Notes: a model not told the origin generated them from the sequence alone. 64,000 nucleotides of DNA from Hyphomicrobiales bacterium (GCA_900471525.1 UCEZ01000061.1:26854-90853), one strand, 5' to 3'. Numbered from the stretch's first letter, positions 7,451 to 16,076 are shown. Made by a program: numbers and translations.

Positions 7451-8467
7451 TCAAACCACCCCACCCGCCGCCTGAACGAACCGCACATATTTCCCCGCCA
7501 GCCCTTCCTGCAGCCGGTCAGCCATCAACAGCGAGATCTGGAAGGCTGAGGTCAGGTCGGGCGTCTGGCCGGTCAGTTCGGCGAGGTAGACGACTTCTGG
7601 ATCGTATTGGTCCGGGGCCTGCGCGACCTCCTGCAGGAAGGTGCGCAGGGCGAGCCGCGCGTTGGTCATCAGGGCGTTCTGGCGCTGCTGGTCAGAAAGT
7701 GGCAGGCTGGTTACGAAGACGTGGGTGTCGATGAAGCGGAGCAGGGCGGAGAAGCGGTCGGCGGTGTCGGGCAGGCCGGCCTGCACGTAGACGCTGGCTT
7801 TCGTCGCTTCAAGATTCTGGCCCTTTGCCCAGCGGCCGAGGTCGTAACGATAGATGGTCGAAGGGTCGTGGAGGAATTTTCCGGCAGCGCAGAGCGCAAA
7901 GCTCAGCGCCCAGTCGCAATAGCCGCCGCGCGTCGGGTGGGCTTTCGAGAAGAGCGAGAACAGGTTCTTGAACAGGTCCGCGCGGTAGGCGCTGTAATAG
8001 AGCCCGTTATTGCCCCTGGCCTTTTCGTTATATTCGAGCAGCCGGCTGCCGGGATCCTCGGCGGTGATCGAAAACCGGTCGGCGCGCTGGACGCCCTTGT
8101 CGTTGGTCCAGACGAATGTCTGCGGGCGAACGCCGATCACGTCGTCGGGAAGGTTCGCGAAGTCGAACGGCTCCCTGTCGTCGAGGCCGTAAATCTCGTC
8201 GTCATCGCCCATCGGCAGGAGGAAATCGGTTTCGACATGGGAGAGGGCATAGGCCATGTTCTGCAGTGCGTTTTCGCCATCCGGGACCACATAGGTCAGG
8301 CGCGGCGAACTGTTTTCGTAGCGGGCGCGTTTCTCCGCATCGCCGGAATTGTCGGAGACGACCAGAAGGCAATCCCTCTTGTCGGCATAGATGAGCGCGG
8401 TCTCGATCGCGCCGGCGGAATTTCGCAGGTTGCGATTGCTCGGCATGCAGAGAGTGAGCTGTGTCAT
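7451..8467 (-). CDS. Glycosyltransferase family 2-like protein
   Basis: 338 residues. The N-terminus TLCMPSNRN plus LLVVSDNSGD resembles the GT-A nucleotide-sugar-binding start of family 2 enzymes. LLPMGDDDEIYGLDD (about 84-97) supplies the acidic metal-binding DxD-type motif. The acceptor and the sugar are unknown. It is divergent from a SPINDLY/OGT-like glycosyltransferase (8610-10301), suggesting a joint role in glycosylation of a surface polymer or protein. Confidence 0.7.
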   Translation of the reverse strand: MTQLTLCMPSNRNLRNSAGAIETALIYADKRDCLLVVSDNSGDAEKRARYENSSPRLTYVVPDGENALQNMAYALSHVETDFLLPMGDDDEIYGLDDREPFDFANLPDDVIGVRPQTFVWTNDKGVQRADRFSITAEDPGSRLLEYNEKARGNNGLYYSAYRADLFKNLFSLFSKAHPTRGGYCDWALSFALCAAGKFLHDPSTIYRYDLGRWAKGQNLEATKASVYVQAGLPDTADRFSALLRFIDTHVFVTSLPLSDQQRQNALMTNARLALRTFLQEVAQAPDQYDPEVVYLAELTGQTPDLTSAFQISLLMADRLQEGLAGKYVRFVQAAGGVV

Positions 8468-8609
8468 CAGGTGTATCCACGAGGATCGGGTCTACCCGAT
8501 GTAGGCAACTTCGGGTGCGCGAGGCTTGCGTTCCGCGCGTTTCCGCCAGTCCAGCCTTGCACCAGCCGGTTTCGCTAGCAGTAGTCTCTCATCGGATACG
8601 GAAACATCG

Positions 8610-10301
8610 ATGTCGGCATCTCTTCCAAAAGCGCTTCGGTGCTACAACGCGAAGGACTATGACGGGGCCTTGAGCATCCTGTCGCCTCAGCGTCGGCAAT
8701 CCTTCGCACCTGATGAGTTGCTTTTAATCGCGCAGTGTTACGCCAAGACGGAAAAATTCGCCGAGGCGGCGGCGTTTTATATCAAGGCGGCCGATCTGGG
8801 CGGCCCGAAGCAGGCGATGCTCCGAGCGCTTGCGGCAAACATGCTGCAGCAGGCCGACGATTCCTTCGCCTCGCTGAATACAGCCCGGCTCGCCGCCAAA
8901 TCCGGCGAGTTTGATGCCAATGCGGAAGAAACCTACCGGCGTTATCTGCACGAGTTTCTGTGCCTCGATGAAGCCCTGATGGATGACCAGCGGTTTCTGG
9001 ACCGGCTGAAGGCCGGTGACGAACGCTATCTGGCGGCGGAATTTCCTCATCGCCACATCGGCTGGTGCGCCGACGAAAGCCTGAATGCACGCCAGACGAA
9101 GGTTCACGGGGCGGTTGCCTTCACAGACATGTCGAGGGCGGCACGGCGGGCCGTGCCGCATGTCTTCGCGGACAGGATCAGGATCGGCTATCTCTCCGGA
9201 GATTTCAGCGATCAGCATGCGACCATGCGCCTGTTGCAGAGCGTGCTCCTCCAGCACGACCGGCAAAAGTTCGATGTCACGCTGTTCTGCTATACCGAAG
9301 ACGACCTGATCAAGATCGACAGCGGATTGCGGGAGACTTATCCCAACCTGACACGGATCGGGCACCTGTCGGACGAGGATGCAGCCGCTTTAATCCGCGG
9401 TTGCGGCATCGATATTCTGGTCGATCTCAAGGGGCACACGAAAGGCGCCCGCGTCGGCCTGGTCAATCATGGTGCGGCACCCATCCAGGTGGCCTATCTC
9501 GGTTATCCCGGGACCGGCACGGGTATCGATTGCGACTACATCCTGAGCGATGCGGTCGTGACGCCCGAAACGAGCCGGCCCTTCTACCACGAGAAATTCT
9601 GCCTGCTTCCGGACAGCTATCAGGCGAACGACAATGTTCACCGGCCGCTGCTGCCGGCAACCTCGCGCCGGGCGCTCGGCCTGCCCGAGAACCGCATCGT
9701 CTTTGCCTCGTTCAACGCCCACCGCAAGATCAAGCCGGCAACGGCCGGGCTCTGGGCGGACATCCTGCGGCGGACGGATGACAGCGTGCTGTGGGTGATG
9801 TGTCCCGATCGTTTTGCCCGTGAAAATCTCGTGCGCTGGATGGAGGAGGCGGGCGTTAATCGCGACCGGATCATCTTTGCCGATCCGGTTGCATATCCGG
9901 ATCATATCGCCCGTCTGCAGGCGGCGGATATCGGGCTTGATACCTTTCCCTGCAACGGCCATACGACAACCTCGGACAAATTATGGGCAGGCCTGCCGGT
10001 GCCGACCTACAAAGGCACGCACTTTGCCTCCCGAGTCACCGAGAGCCTGCTGCGCGCGCTCGGCGTCGCCGAACTGGTGGCCGACGGTCCCGAGCGTTAC
10101 GTGGAGTTGTGTGTGTCTCTGGCAAAAGACGTGGACAGTCTGCTTGCCACGAAAGACAAAATTGCCGCACAACGCTCAGCCGCGTCGCTATTCGATACGA
10201 CGCGCTTCACCCGTCATCTGGAACACGCATTCGAGTTGATGGTCGATCGCGCCCGCAACGGGCTTGAGCCGGATCATATCGAGGTGCCGGCGATTTCTTG
10301 A
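8610..10301 (+). CDS. SPINDLY/OGT-like glycosyltransferase (GT41 type)
   Basis: About 563 residues from the ATG at 8610. The N-terminal third is helical and TPR-like. The C-terminal part carries the family's signatures: RIRIGYLSGDFSDQHATM, LVDLKGHTKGARVGL, PIQVAYLGYPGTGTG and LDTFPCNGHTTTSDKLWAG. Eukaryotic members transfer GlcNAc or fucose to Ser/Thr. Bacterial members modify flagellins, adhesins or other proteins, often from a neighbouring locus, but no obvious target gene is adjacent here. The shared promoter region with the GT2-like gene is 142 bases. Confidence 0.85.
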   Translation: MSASLPKALRCYNAKDYDGALSILSPQRRQSFAPDELLLIAQCYAKTEKFAEAAAFYIKAADLGGPKQAMLRALAANMLQQADDSFASLNTARLAAKSGEFDANAEETYRRYLHEFLCLDEALMDDQRFLDRLKAGDERYLAAEFPHRHIGWCADESLNARQTKVHGAVAFTDMSRAARRAVPHVFADRIRIGYLSGDFSDQHATMRLLQSVLLQHDRQKFDVTLFCYTEDDLIKIDSGLRETYPNLTRIGHLSDEDAAALIRGCGIDILVDLKGHTKGARVGLVNHGAAPIQVAYLGYPGTGTGIDCDYILSDAVVTPETSRPFYHEKFCLLPDSYQANDNVHRPLLPATSRRALGLPENRIVFASFNAHRKIKPATAGLWADILRRTDDSVLWVMCPDRFARENLVRWMEEAGVNRDRIIFADPVAYPDHIARLQAADIGLDTFPCNGHTTTSDKLWAGLPVPTYKGTHFASRVTESLLRALGVAELVADGPERYVELCVSLAKDVDSLLATKDKIAAQRSAASLFDTTRFTRHLEHAFELMVDRARNGLEPDHIEVPAIS

Positions 10302-10316
10302 CGGAATGGAAACGGT

Positions 10317-10342
10317 GAGGGGCGGACCACCGTCCGCCCCTC
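10317..10342. terminator. Hairpin between convergent genes
   Basis: GAGGGGCGGAC and GTCCGCCCCTC form an 11-bp perfect stem around CACC, 15 bases after the glycosyltransferase stop. The T tail is poor on both strands, so termination efficiency is uncertain. Confidence 0.6.
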
Positions 10343-10353
10343 GATTGCCATTA

Positions 10354-10749
10354 TTACTGCAGGACCTGCACCACCGTATGGGTTCGCGGATCGACGATCA
10401 CGCGCTGGTTGTTGACGACCGCATAGGCGTAGCGCGGGTCTTCCTGAACGGGAACGAGGACGACGTCCTGCGGGATCGGCTTGCCGACGACGATTGGCTG
10501 CTGGATCACGACCGACTGCGGCGCCGGCTGCTGCTGCACATACGTCACCACCTTCTGCGGCGGCGGATCGATGGCGGCACCAGCAATCAGGCCGACGGTG
10601 CCGCCGACGGCAGCGCCGACAGGGCCGCCGACGATGGCGCCCGTGACCGCGCCGCCCGCAGCGCCGGTAATGGCGCCGTCTTCTGCAAGGGCAGCTGTGG
10701 ACATCATGCCGAGAACGGCGGTGGTAAGGATCAGGATCTTGGTTTTCAT
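10354..10749 (-). CDS. Secreted glycine-zipper protein with DUF1236 domain
   Basis: 131 residues. A signal peptide (1-22, ending in ALA) is followed by a glycine-zipper region (about 26-60, repeated GxxxG) and then a proline/glutamine-rich linker. The C-terminal DUF1236 module contains YAVVNNQRVIVDPRTHTVVQVL. DUF1236 proteins are common in Rhizobiales and of unknown function. The zipper suggests membrane or outer-envelope association. A ribosome-binding site (AAAGGAG) precedes the ATG. Confidence 0.85.
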   Translation of the reverse strand: MKTKILILTTAVLGMMSTAALAEDGAITGAAGGAVTGAIVGGPVGAAVGGTVGLIAGAAIDPPPQKVVTYVQQQPAPQSVVIQQPIVVGKPIPQDVVLVPVQEDPRYAYAVVNNQRVIVDPRTHTVVQVLQ

Positions 10750-11015
10750 GGCTCACTCCTTTCGTTTGTCATGGCCATGTGATCGACAATGCGAGAGGGA
10801 GAGCGATCGTTCCGAAAAAAGTCATCGCAAATTGTTTCGCGCTGTAACAGGATTTTCGGTTGGTCGTCTGGAATGGCGGGCAGGAGCGGCCGCGACAGAA
10901 GAGATTTCGGCCTGTGTTCGCGGCGCGGATTTTAACCCGGCGAGTGGGGCGGACGCGAACCCGAGTGCAACGGTTTTTCTACAGGATCGGCGCCAAAAGG
11001 TGGGATACGGTTGCC

Positions 11016-11183
11016 TTAGCGCGCGACGAAATAAATCACCGCGGCCCAGAACGACACGCCGATGATCACGGCGGCAGTGATGGCCTTTATGCGCAACGTC
11101 GGCGAAAACGCACCTTTCGATGCACCGAGTTCCCGGTGATCTTCCGCGAATACCGAATAGGCATCTTTAGGGTGTTCCGTCAT
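11016..11183 (-). CDS. Small single-pass membrane protein (55 residues)
   Basis: The frame runs from ATG 11183, with AGGA eight bases upstream, to TAA at 11016-11018. The N-terminal half is hydrophilic (MTEHPKDAYSVFAEDHRE). The C-terminal half is one transmembrane helix (ITAAVIIGVSFWAAVIYFV), giving a tail-anchored layout. No family is recognised. It is easily missed because of its length. Confidence 0.6.
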   Translation of the reverse strand: MTEHPKDAYSVFAEDHRELGASKGAFSPTLRIKAITAAVIIGVSFWAAVIYFVAR

Positions 11184-11329
11184 GGCACGATCCTTCGCTT
11201 GTGTAGAATAAGGATACGGAAACGCTGTTAAGGAAGCGCCGGAAAAAAGGCTAAAATTGTACCGACCGGAAAATCACCGGTTGCATCCTGTGGATCGACC
11301 CGAACCCAGGTCGCGACGTGCGGCAACGC

Positions 11330-11554
11330 TCAGGAATGCAGGATCTTCTCGATCATTGTGGTGGATTCATTGAGGTCGCCGAGCTCGTAGGCGCCTGTTT
11401 CTTCCACCTGCCGACAGACGAAGTTGACCTTGGCCTCGTCATAGTCGAGCGCGACAAGCAGGGTTTCGCGCAACCCGATCGCCGTCAGCAGCGTCGGTTC
11501 CCGAACGAGCTGACCCTGCTGCCATGAACTCATGCGTACGATGATTGGCATCAT
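11330..11554 (-). CDS. Hypothetical protein (74 residues)
   Basis: The start at ATG 11554 has a strong ribosome-binding site (GGAAGGAG, spacing eight). The open frame continues upstream to 11725 but without translation signals. The product PIIVRMSSWQQGQLVREPTLL... is soluble and has no recognisable domain. It lies alone between the small membrane gene and the AraC regulator. Confidence 0.55.
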   Translation of the reverse strand: MMPIIVRMSSWQQGQLVREPTLLTAIGLRETLLVALDYDEAKVNFVCRQVEETGAYELGDLNESTTMIEKILHS

Positions 11555-11738
11555 TGGTGATTCTCCTTCCGATGCCGAGTCTATCACCAAGTATCGGTGC
11601 GTCGTCGATCCCCAATATTGGTGATATGTTTTGCCGGAAGACGGAAAAACTGCTTCGCCGAAACGGTTATGAGGGATTAGTTTCTTGTTTGCGGCAAGGC
11701 TATGACTAAGAAGTACAGATGACACCGCCCGATAATGC

Positions 11739-12680
11739 TCATCCCTCGCTGAGCATTTCCATGCCGCCGGTCAGCCTGTCCATCAGGCTGCGGCGGACGC
11801 GGCCGACATCGCGCAGCGGTGGCTCGCCGAACTGGCGGGCATATTCGCGGCTGAACTGCGACTGGCTTTCGTAGCCGACCTGATGGCCTGCCGACCCCGC
11901 ATCCAGCATGTCCTCCAGCATCAGCCGGCGGGCTTCCTGCAGCCTCAGCTGTTTCTGGTATTGCATCGGGCTCATGGCGGTGATCGCCTTGAAATGATGA
12001 TGCAGCGAGGAAACGCTCATGCTCACCCGATTGGCCAGCTCCTCGATCTTCAGCGGCAGGGCATAGTGTTCTTTCAGCCAGATGCAGGCCCGGCTCACCT
12101 GGTGCGACTGGCTCTCGGTTATCGCCATCTGGCGCAGACGGCCGCTCTGGGGTCCCGTCAAAATCCGGTAGATGATCTCCTGTTCGATAAGCGGCAGCAG
12201 AGCCGGGATGTCGCCGGGCCGGTCCAGCAGCCGCAGCAGCCTGATTGCGGCATCTTCGAGTTCGGGCGTCACGGTGCTCACCGCCATGCCGCGGGCGGCC
12301 GGGACAGGGGCGCTGTCCTGATGGCCGGCATGTTCCAGCAGACTGGCGATCCGGGCCGTATCGATCTGGAACATCACACTCAGATAGGGTTTCTCCGTCG
12401 ATGCTTCGACGATCTGGGTGGTGACCGGCAGGTCGATCGAGGTGAGCAGGTAGTCCGTTCCGCCATAGCGGTAGATATCGTCGCCGAGCACCACCTGCTT
12501 TGCCCCTTGCGCGATCAGAGCGAGGCTCGGCTTGTAGGAGCCGCATGCCTTTGAGCCAGTCGTCGAGCGCATATGCACACTCAAACCGGGGATAGCGGTT
12601 TGATGATCGCCATCTTTCTGGGCGAAACGGGCAATAAGATCAATCAGTTCCTGACTACGCTCAGTTCTTGAATCTGTCAT
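11739..12680 (-). CDS. AraC-family transcriptional regulator
   Basis: 313 residues from ATG 12680. The N-terminal AraC_N-type domain (to about 190; SLALIAQGAKQVVLGDDIYRYG) is followed by the double helix-turn-helix of AraC/XylS (about 205-300) with ELANRVSMSVSSLHHHFKAIT and GYESQSQFSREYARQFG. It is divergent from a zinc alcohol dehydrogenase, and two 13-bp direct repeats with 21-bp period lie between them. Regulation of that dehydrogenase in response to an aldehyde or alcohol is inferred. Confidence 0.9.
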   Translation of the reverse strand: MTDSRTERSQELIDLIARFAQKDGDHQTAIPGLSVHMRSTTGSKACGSYKPSLALIAQGAKQVVLGDDIYRYGGTDYLLTSIDLPVTTQIVEASTEKPYLSVMFQIDTARIASLLEHAGHQDSAPVPAARGMAVSTVTPELEDAAIRLLRLLDRPGDIPALLPLIEQEIIYRILTGPQSGRLRQMAITESQSHQVSRACIWLKEHYALPLKIEELANRVSMSVSSLHHHFKAITAMSPMQYQKQLRLQEARRLMLEDMLDAGSAGHQVGYESQSQFSREYARQFGEPPLRDVGRVRRSLMDRLTGGMEMLSEG

Positions 12681-12768
12681 AATCAAAAGTCTTTCCAGTG
12701 ATTTAGGCTCTATGGTGCAGTCCGGAAGTTAATCTCTTAACTCGCATTTGCAAAACGCCGACGACATC

Positions 12769-12802
12769 TTTTGCAGGATCGTACAACAATTTTGCAGGAT
12801 CG
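12769..12802 (+). promoter_or_regulatory. Direct-repeat operator between the AraC gene and the alcohol dehydrogenase
   Basis: TTTTGCAGGATCG occurs at 12769-12781 and again at 12790-12802, a 21-bp period or two helical turns. This is the classic arrangement for one AraC-type protein, whose two helix-turn-helix motifs bind same-face direct repeats. It lies about 100 bases upstream of the dehydrogenase start. Confidence 0.6.
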
Positions 12803-12901
12803 CTGTAACGCCTGTTCGCCGCTTTCTGCATAGTACGCTCCGGGGAGAGGCCATTCGTGCTTCCATCGCAATCCCCGCCTCACAGAATAAAGGAGTGACC
12901 C

Positions 12902-13942
12902 ATGGCCCTGGCAAGAGGATATGCGGCGACGGATGCGTCGAAACCGCTTGAGCCCTTCACTTTCGAACGGCGCGAACCCCGCGAGGACGACGTCGTCATC
13001 AGTATCAAATATTCCGGCATCTGCCATTCGGACATTCACCAGGCCCGCAACGAATGGGGCAACTCGATGTTTCCGATGGTTCCCGGCCACGAGATCGCCG
13101 GCATCGTCACGGCCGTCGGCTCGAAGGTCTCGAAGTTCAAGGTCGGCGACCGTGTCGGCGTCGGCTGCTTCGTCGACAGCTGCACCACTTGCGCCAGCCG
13201 CGATGTCGATCTCGAACAGTATATGCCCGGCCTCGTCGTGACATACAATGGCGTCGAAGCAGACGGTAAAACGCCGACGCAGGGCGGCTATTCCGATCAT
13301 ATCGTCGTCAAGGAAGGCTATGTCCTTTCCATTCCGGAGAACCTGCCCTTCGAAGCAACGGCACCGCTTCTGTGCGCTGGCATCACGCTCTATTCGCCAC
13401 TGCGCAACTGGGGCGCCGGTCCCGGCAAGAAGGTCGCGGTCGTCGGCATGGGCGGTCTTGGCCATATGGGCGTCAAGCTTGCTCACGCGATGGGCGCTGA
13501 TGTCACCGTCCTCAGCCAGTCGCTGTCGAAGAAGGAAGACGGCCTGAAGCTGGGTGCCGATCACTACTACGCCACCAGTGACGCGGAGACCTTCACGACG
13601 CTGGCCGGCACGTTTGACCTCATCCTGTGCACCGTCTCGGCGGAAATCGACTGGAACGCCTATCTCGGCCTGCTCAAGGTCGATGGCACGCTCGTGCTGC
13701 TCGGCATTCCGGAAAAACCGGTGCCGGTGCATGCCTTCTCGCTCGTCCCGTCGCGCCGCAGCATTGCCGGCTCGATGATCGGCTCGATCAAGGAAACGCA
13801 GGAAATGCTCGATTTCTGCGGTGAGCACAACATTGTCTCGGAAATCGAACTGATCCGCATGGATCAGGTCAACGAAGCCTATGAGCGCGTCATCAAGAGC
13901 GACGTGCGCTACCGCTTCGTCATCGACATGGCGACCCTGTAA
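12902..13942 (+). CDS. Zinc-type NAD(P)-dependent alcohol dehydrogenase (cinnamyl-alcohol/YahK group)
   Basis: 346-residue medium-chain dehydrogenase. The catalytic zinc site is intact (Cys41 in SGICHSD, His63-Glu64 in PGHEIAG, Cys in LLCAGITLY), and the Rossmann motif VVGMGGLGHMGVKLA is present. The structural zinc site is degenerate: Cys94 and Cys97 are present, but the third and fourth ligands are Arg100 and Met108 (DSCTTCASRDVDLEQYM). Enzymes of this group reduce aldehydes with NADPH. Divergent AraC gene and operator-like repeats suggest inducible expression. Start ATG 12902 has GGAG nearby. Confidence 0.93.
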   Translation: MALARGYAATDASKPLEPFTFERREPREDDVVISIKYSGICHSDIHQARNEWGNSMFPMVPGHEIAGIVTAVGSKVSKFKVGDRVGVGCFVDSCTTCASRDVDLEQYMPGLVVTYNGVEADGKTPTQGGYSDHIVVKEGYVLSIPENLPFEATAPLLCAGITLYSPLRNWGAGPGKKVAVVGMGGLGHMGVKLAHAMGADVTVLSQSLSKKEDGLKLGADHYYATSDAETFTTLAGTFDLILCTVSAEIDWNAYLGLLKVDGTLVLLGIPEKPVPVHAFSLVPSRRSIAGSMIGSIKETQEMLDFCGEHNIVSEIELIRMDQVNEAYERVIKSDVRYRFVIDMATL

Positions 13943-13955
13943 GTCTGAAGGCTCG

Positions 13956-13989
13956 GGCAGACCGGCACGTTCAAGCGCGCCGGTCTGCC
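13956..13989 (+). terminator. Hairpin terminator after the alcohol dehydrogenase
   Basis: GGCAGACCGGC (13956-13966) and GCCGGTCTGCC (13979-13989) form an 11-bp perfect stem with a 12-base loop, 14 bases after the stop. The T tail is weak. Confidence 0.6.
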
Positions 13990-14168
13990 AACGGTTCAAA
14001 CAGGTTAGTATGCGATTTGCCTACCAAAAACCTGACACCTTTGCAGCGGTGCGATGGGCAAACGTAAGTCTATCGGGCAAAAATTCACCGACGCAAACTG
14101 ACAATTGTGAAAGTCAGCGAGCAAGCTACACTCAGGCCAGATTTCCTTCAGCGTATTCGGACCGTTAG

Positions 14169-14372
14169 ATGAGCTTGAAAGACGATTTTGTGGATTCCTC
14201 GCTCATGCTGCTGAGGCTCCGGCGCATTCAGGCGGAAGTGAGGAAGGGTACGCCGCCGGCGGAATCCTTGAAGATGTTGGCGCGGATGATCAGCGATCAG
14301 CAACTTTGCGACCGGATCGAAACGACTTCTCCGCATGAGGACGCCCTCACCTTCGAAGTTCGGCTGGCCTAG
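14169..14372 (+). CDS. Small hypothetical protein (67 residues)
   Basis: Predicted helical soluble protein (MSLKDDFVDSSLMLLRLRRI...). Upstream translation signals are weak (GGACC). Codon use looks coding, with GC-rich third positions. No family recognised. It is convergent with a 49-residue gene on the other strand. Confidence 0.45.
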   Translation: MSLKDDFVDSSLMLLRLRRIQAEVRKGTPPAESLKMLARMISDQQLCDRIETTSPHEDALTFEVRLA

Positions 14373-14410
14373 AAGACGCGAGAGTGCCTGCTGTCGTCTT
14401 CCAAAGGCGA

Positions 14411-14560
14411 TCAGGCGGTTATTTTCTTGGCATTCGTGTTCTGGCTCTTTGAACGCTCGATGGCCATGTCGATCAAGTAAACCAGCAGAGCGTCGTCGTC
14501 CAAAAGTGCTGCGCTTCGCGAAGCGTAAAGAAGCTCGGTCACATATCGATCTTTGGGCAC
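14411..14560 (-). CDS. Very small hypothetical protein (49 residues, GTG start)
   Basis: GGAGGA is six bases before a GTG at 14560, and the frame ends at TGA 14411-14413. The product (MPKDRYVTELLYASRSAALLDDDALLVYLIDMAIERS...) looks like two amphipathic helices with an acidic turn, and ends in a basic tail. No family recognised. The excellent ribosome-binding site is the main evidence. Confidence 0.55.
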   Translation of the reverse strand: MPKDRYVTELLYASRSAALLDDDALLVYLIDMAIERSKSQNTNAKKITA

Positions 14561-14792
14561 AAGTAATCCTCCAGGTGCATCCAATGACACACGCAGTCTG
14601 ATCTTCGTTTCTTCTTTTACAACTCCAATTTGTTGTCGTTAATTTCTTATATTCGAAAATTGTCATGTGAACACGCAAGTCTTTGCCCGCGCAAATTTTC
14701 GAGGTGTCCCATTGCAATCGACGTTAGGTCGTTGCCCGTTCGAATTTTGCGGAAAGGCGGGGGAGGCGACCGTGTTGGGCGGCGTGGTCAGA

Positions 14793-14823
14793 GGCCGAGA
14801 GGTTCCTGGTACTCCTCTCAGCC
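14793..14823 (-). terminator. Hairpin downstream of the secreted FBP-like gene
   Basis: GGCCGAGAGG (14793-14802) and CCTCTCAGCC (14814-14823) form a ten-pair stem on the minus strand with one G-U pair. It lies 13 bases past the stop codon of the 14837-15199 gene. No T run follows. Confidence 0.5.
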
Positions 14824-14836
14824 TTCCGCCAACAGG

Positions 14837-15199
14837 TTACTTGGCTTCCGTCAGGGTTTCCGTGCCGGAGCCGTCCTTGCCGGTGATGGTCCATTTGCCG
14901 TCGAGAGAACCGTCACCATTCACCTGGTAGACGACGAGCCCCAGTGCGTCGCCGAGCACGTAGGCGGCTGCAAACGCGTTGCCGTTGAGCATGCAGACGC
15001 CGGACGATTTGACGCCGGCGGTATCCCATTCAATGACGCAGGTCGTCTCGCTGGCCAGCGTGATTTCCGCCGTGCCGGAATAGCTCGACCCATCGAGATT
15101 GGTGCCTTCTACCGTATATTTTCCGGCGTTGACGGTTTGCGCATTCGCCGTGGATGCGGCCGCGAGCAAGAGTGCGGCAGCGAATATGATCTTCTTCAT
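14837..15199 (-). CDS. Small secreted protein, fibronectin-binding-protein-like (Rhizobiales)
   Basis: 120 residues. A clear signal peptide of about 20 residues (start MKKIIFAAALLL, cleavage after ANA) precedes an all-beta-like mature domain with two cysteines (TTCVIEWDT, GVCMLNG), probably disulfide-linked in the periplasm. ATG 15199 has GAGGGG five bases upstream; the longer frame adds only four residues. Similar rhizobial and Brucella/Bartonella proteins are annotated as fibronectin-binding; that function is not shown for this one. Confidence 0.7.
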   Translation of the reverse strand: MKKIIFAAALLLAAASTANAQTVNAGKYTVEGTNLDGSSYSGTAEITLASETTCVIEWDTAGVKSSGVCMLNGNAFAAAYVLGDALGLVVYQVNGDGSLDGKWTITGKDGSGTETLTEAK

Positions 15200-15361
15200 G
15201 GAACCCCTCAAAAAAATGGCTCGACGATCGAGCGGCGCCGGAGCGTAAGCGGAATCTCGGCGGTTTGGAAGGGGAGGCTGATGTTCCTATCGGCTTGCGT
15301 TATGTCGCCGGGCATTACGAAATTGGGGATATTGGCTACCTTCAGAAGATGAGGGCTGGTC

Positions 15362-15577
15362 GTGGATAAGTTTCTGAAAATAACCGGCATGCTGATGGTC
15401 GCGTTACCTGTGTTCTGGATCGTGGCAGCGATCGCTTTCAGCGAACGCCTTGGGGTCGATGGTTTCGTCATGATGGGCGTGCTGCCCATTGCTTTGCTGT
15501 GCATTGCTGTGGGCGTGGTGCTGGCAGTGTTCGGGCATATAGCCGGGCGAGCGATGGCGCGCAGGCTTGACGAATGA
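15362..15577 (+). CDS. Small membrane protein with two helices (71 residues)
   Basis: GTG start at 15362 with GAGGG six bases upstream. Hydrophobic segments at about 8-27 and 36-58 suggest a helical hairpin with a basic C-terminal tail (GRAMARRLDE). Function unknown. It is convergent with the Lrp-type gene. Confidence 0.55.
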   Translation: MDKFLKITGMLMVALPVFWIVAAIAFSERLGVDGFVMMGVLPIALLCIAVGVVLAVFGHIAGRAMARRLDE

Positions 15578-15611
15578 CGACTTCCAACAAAATCGTTACT
15601 CTCTTTGCCAC

Positions 15612-16076
15612 TTAAACCAACGGCAATGGGCCGTCGTTCTTGATCTCTTCCATCACCGCATAGGTCCGCGTTTCCTTGACGCCGGGCAGGGTCCAGAGCA
15701 CTTGGCCGAGGAAGCTGCGGTAGGCGTTCATGTCTTCGAAACGGGTCTTGACCAGATAGTCGAAACCGCCGGCCACCATGTGGCATTCAAGTACGGCGGA
15801 TGCCTGTTTGACGGCGGCGGCGAATTTGTCGAAGACTTCGGGCGTTGTCTTGTCGAGCATGACCTCGATGAAGACGAGCAGCCCGAAACCCAGCTTGTGC
15901 GGATCGAGCCTGGCGCCGAAGCCGGAGACATAGCCTTCCTTCAGCAGGCGCCGCAGCCGCTCGCTGGTTGCGGTCGGCGACAGCCCGATGCGGTCGGCCA
16001 GCTCCAGGTTGGTGATCCGGCCATCTGCCTGCAGGATGTTGAGGATCCGCCGGTCGATCTTGTCTATCTCGTGCAT
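15612..16076 (-). CDS. Lrp/AsnC-family transcriptional regulator
   Basis: 154 residues, the family's usual size. The N-terminal helix-turn-helix (DKIDRRILNILQADGRITNLELADRIGLSPTA) is followed by the RAM ligand-binding domain (MVAGGFDYLVKTRFEDMNAYRSFL). It lies 37 bases downstream of an M20 amidohydrolase on the same strand, suggesting a shared transcript and amino-acid-responsive control of that gene. The resemblance to Lrp itself is strong in SPTATSERLRRL. The effector is unknown. Confidence 0.9.
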   Translation of the reverse strand: MHEIDKIDRRILNILQADGRITNLELADRIGLSPTATSERLRRLLKEGYVSGFGARLDPHKLGFGLLVFIEVMLDKTTPEVFDKFAAAVKQASAVLECHMVAGGFDYLVKTRFEDMNAYRSFLGQVLWTLPGVKETRTYAVMEEIKNDGPLPLV

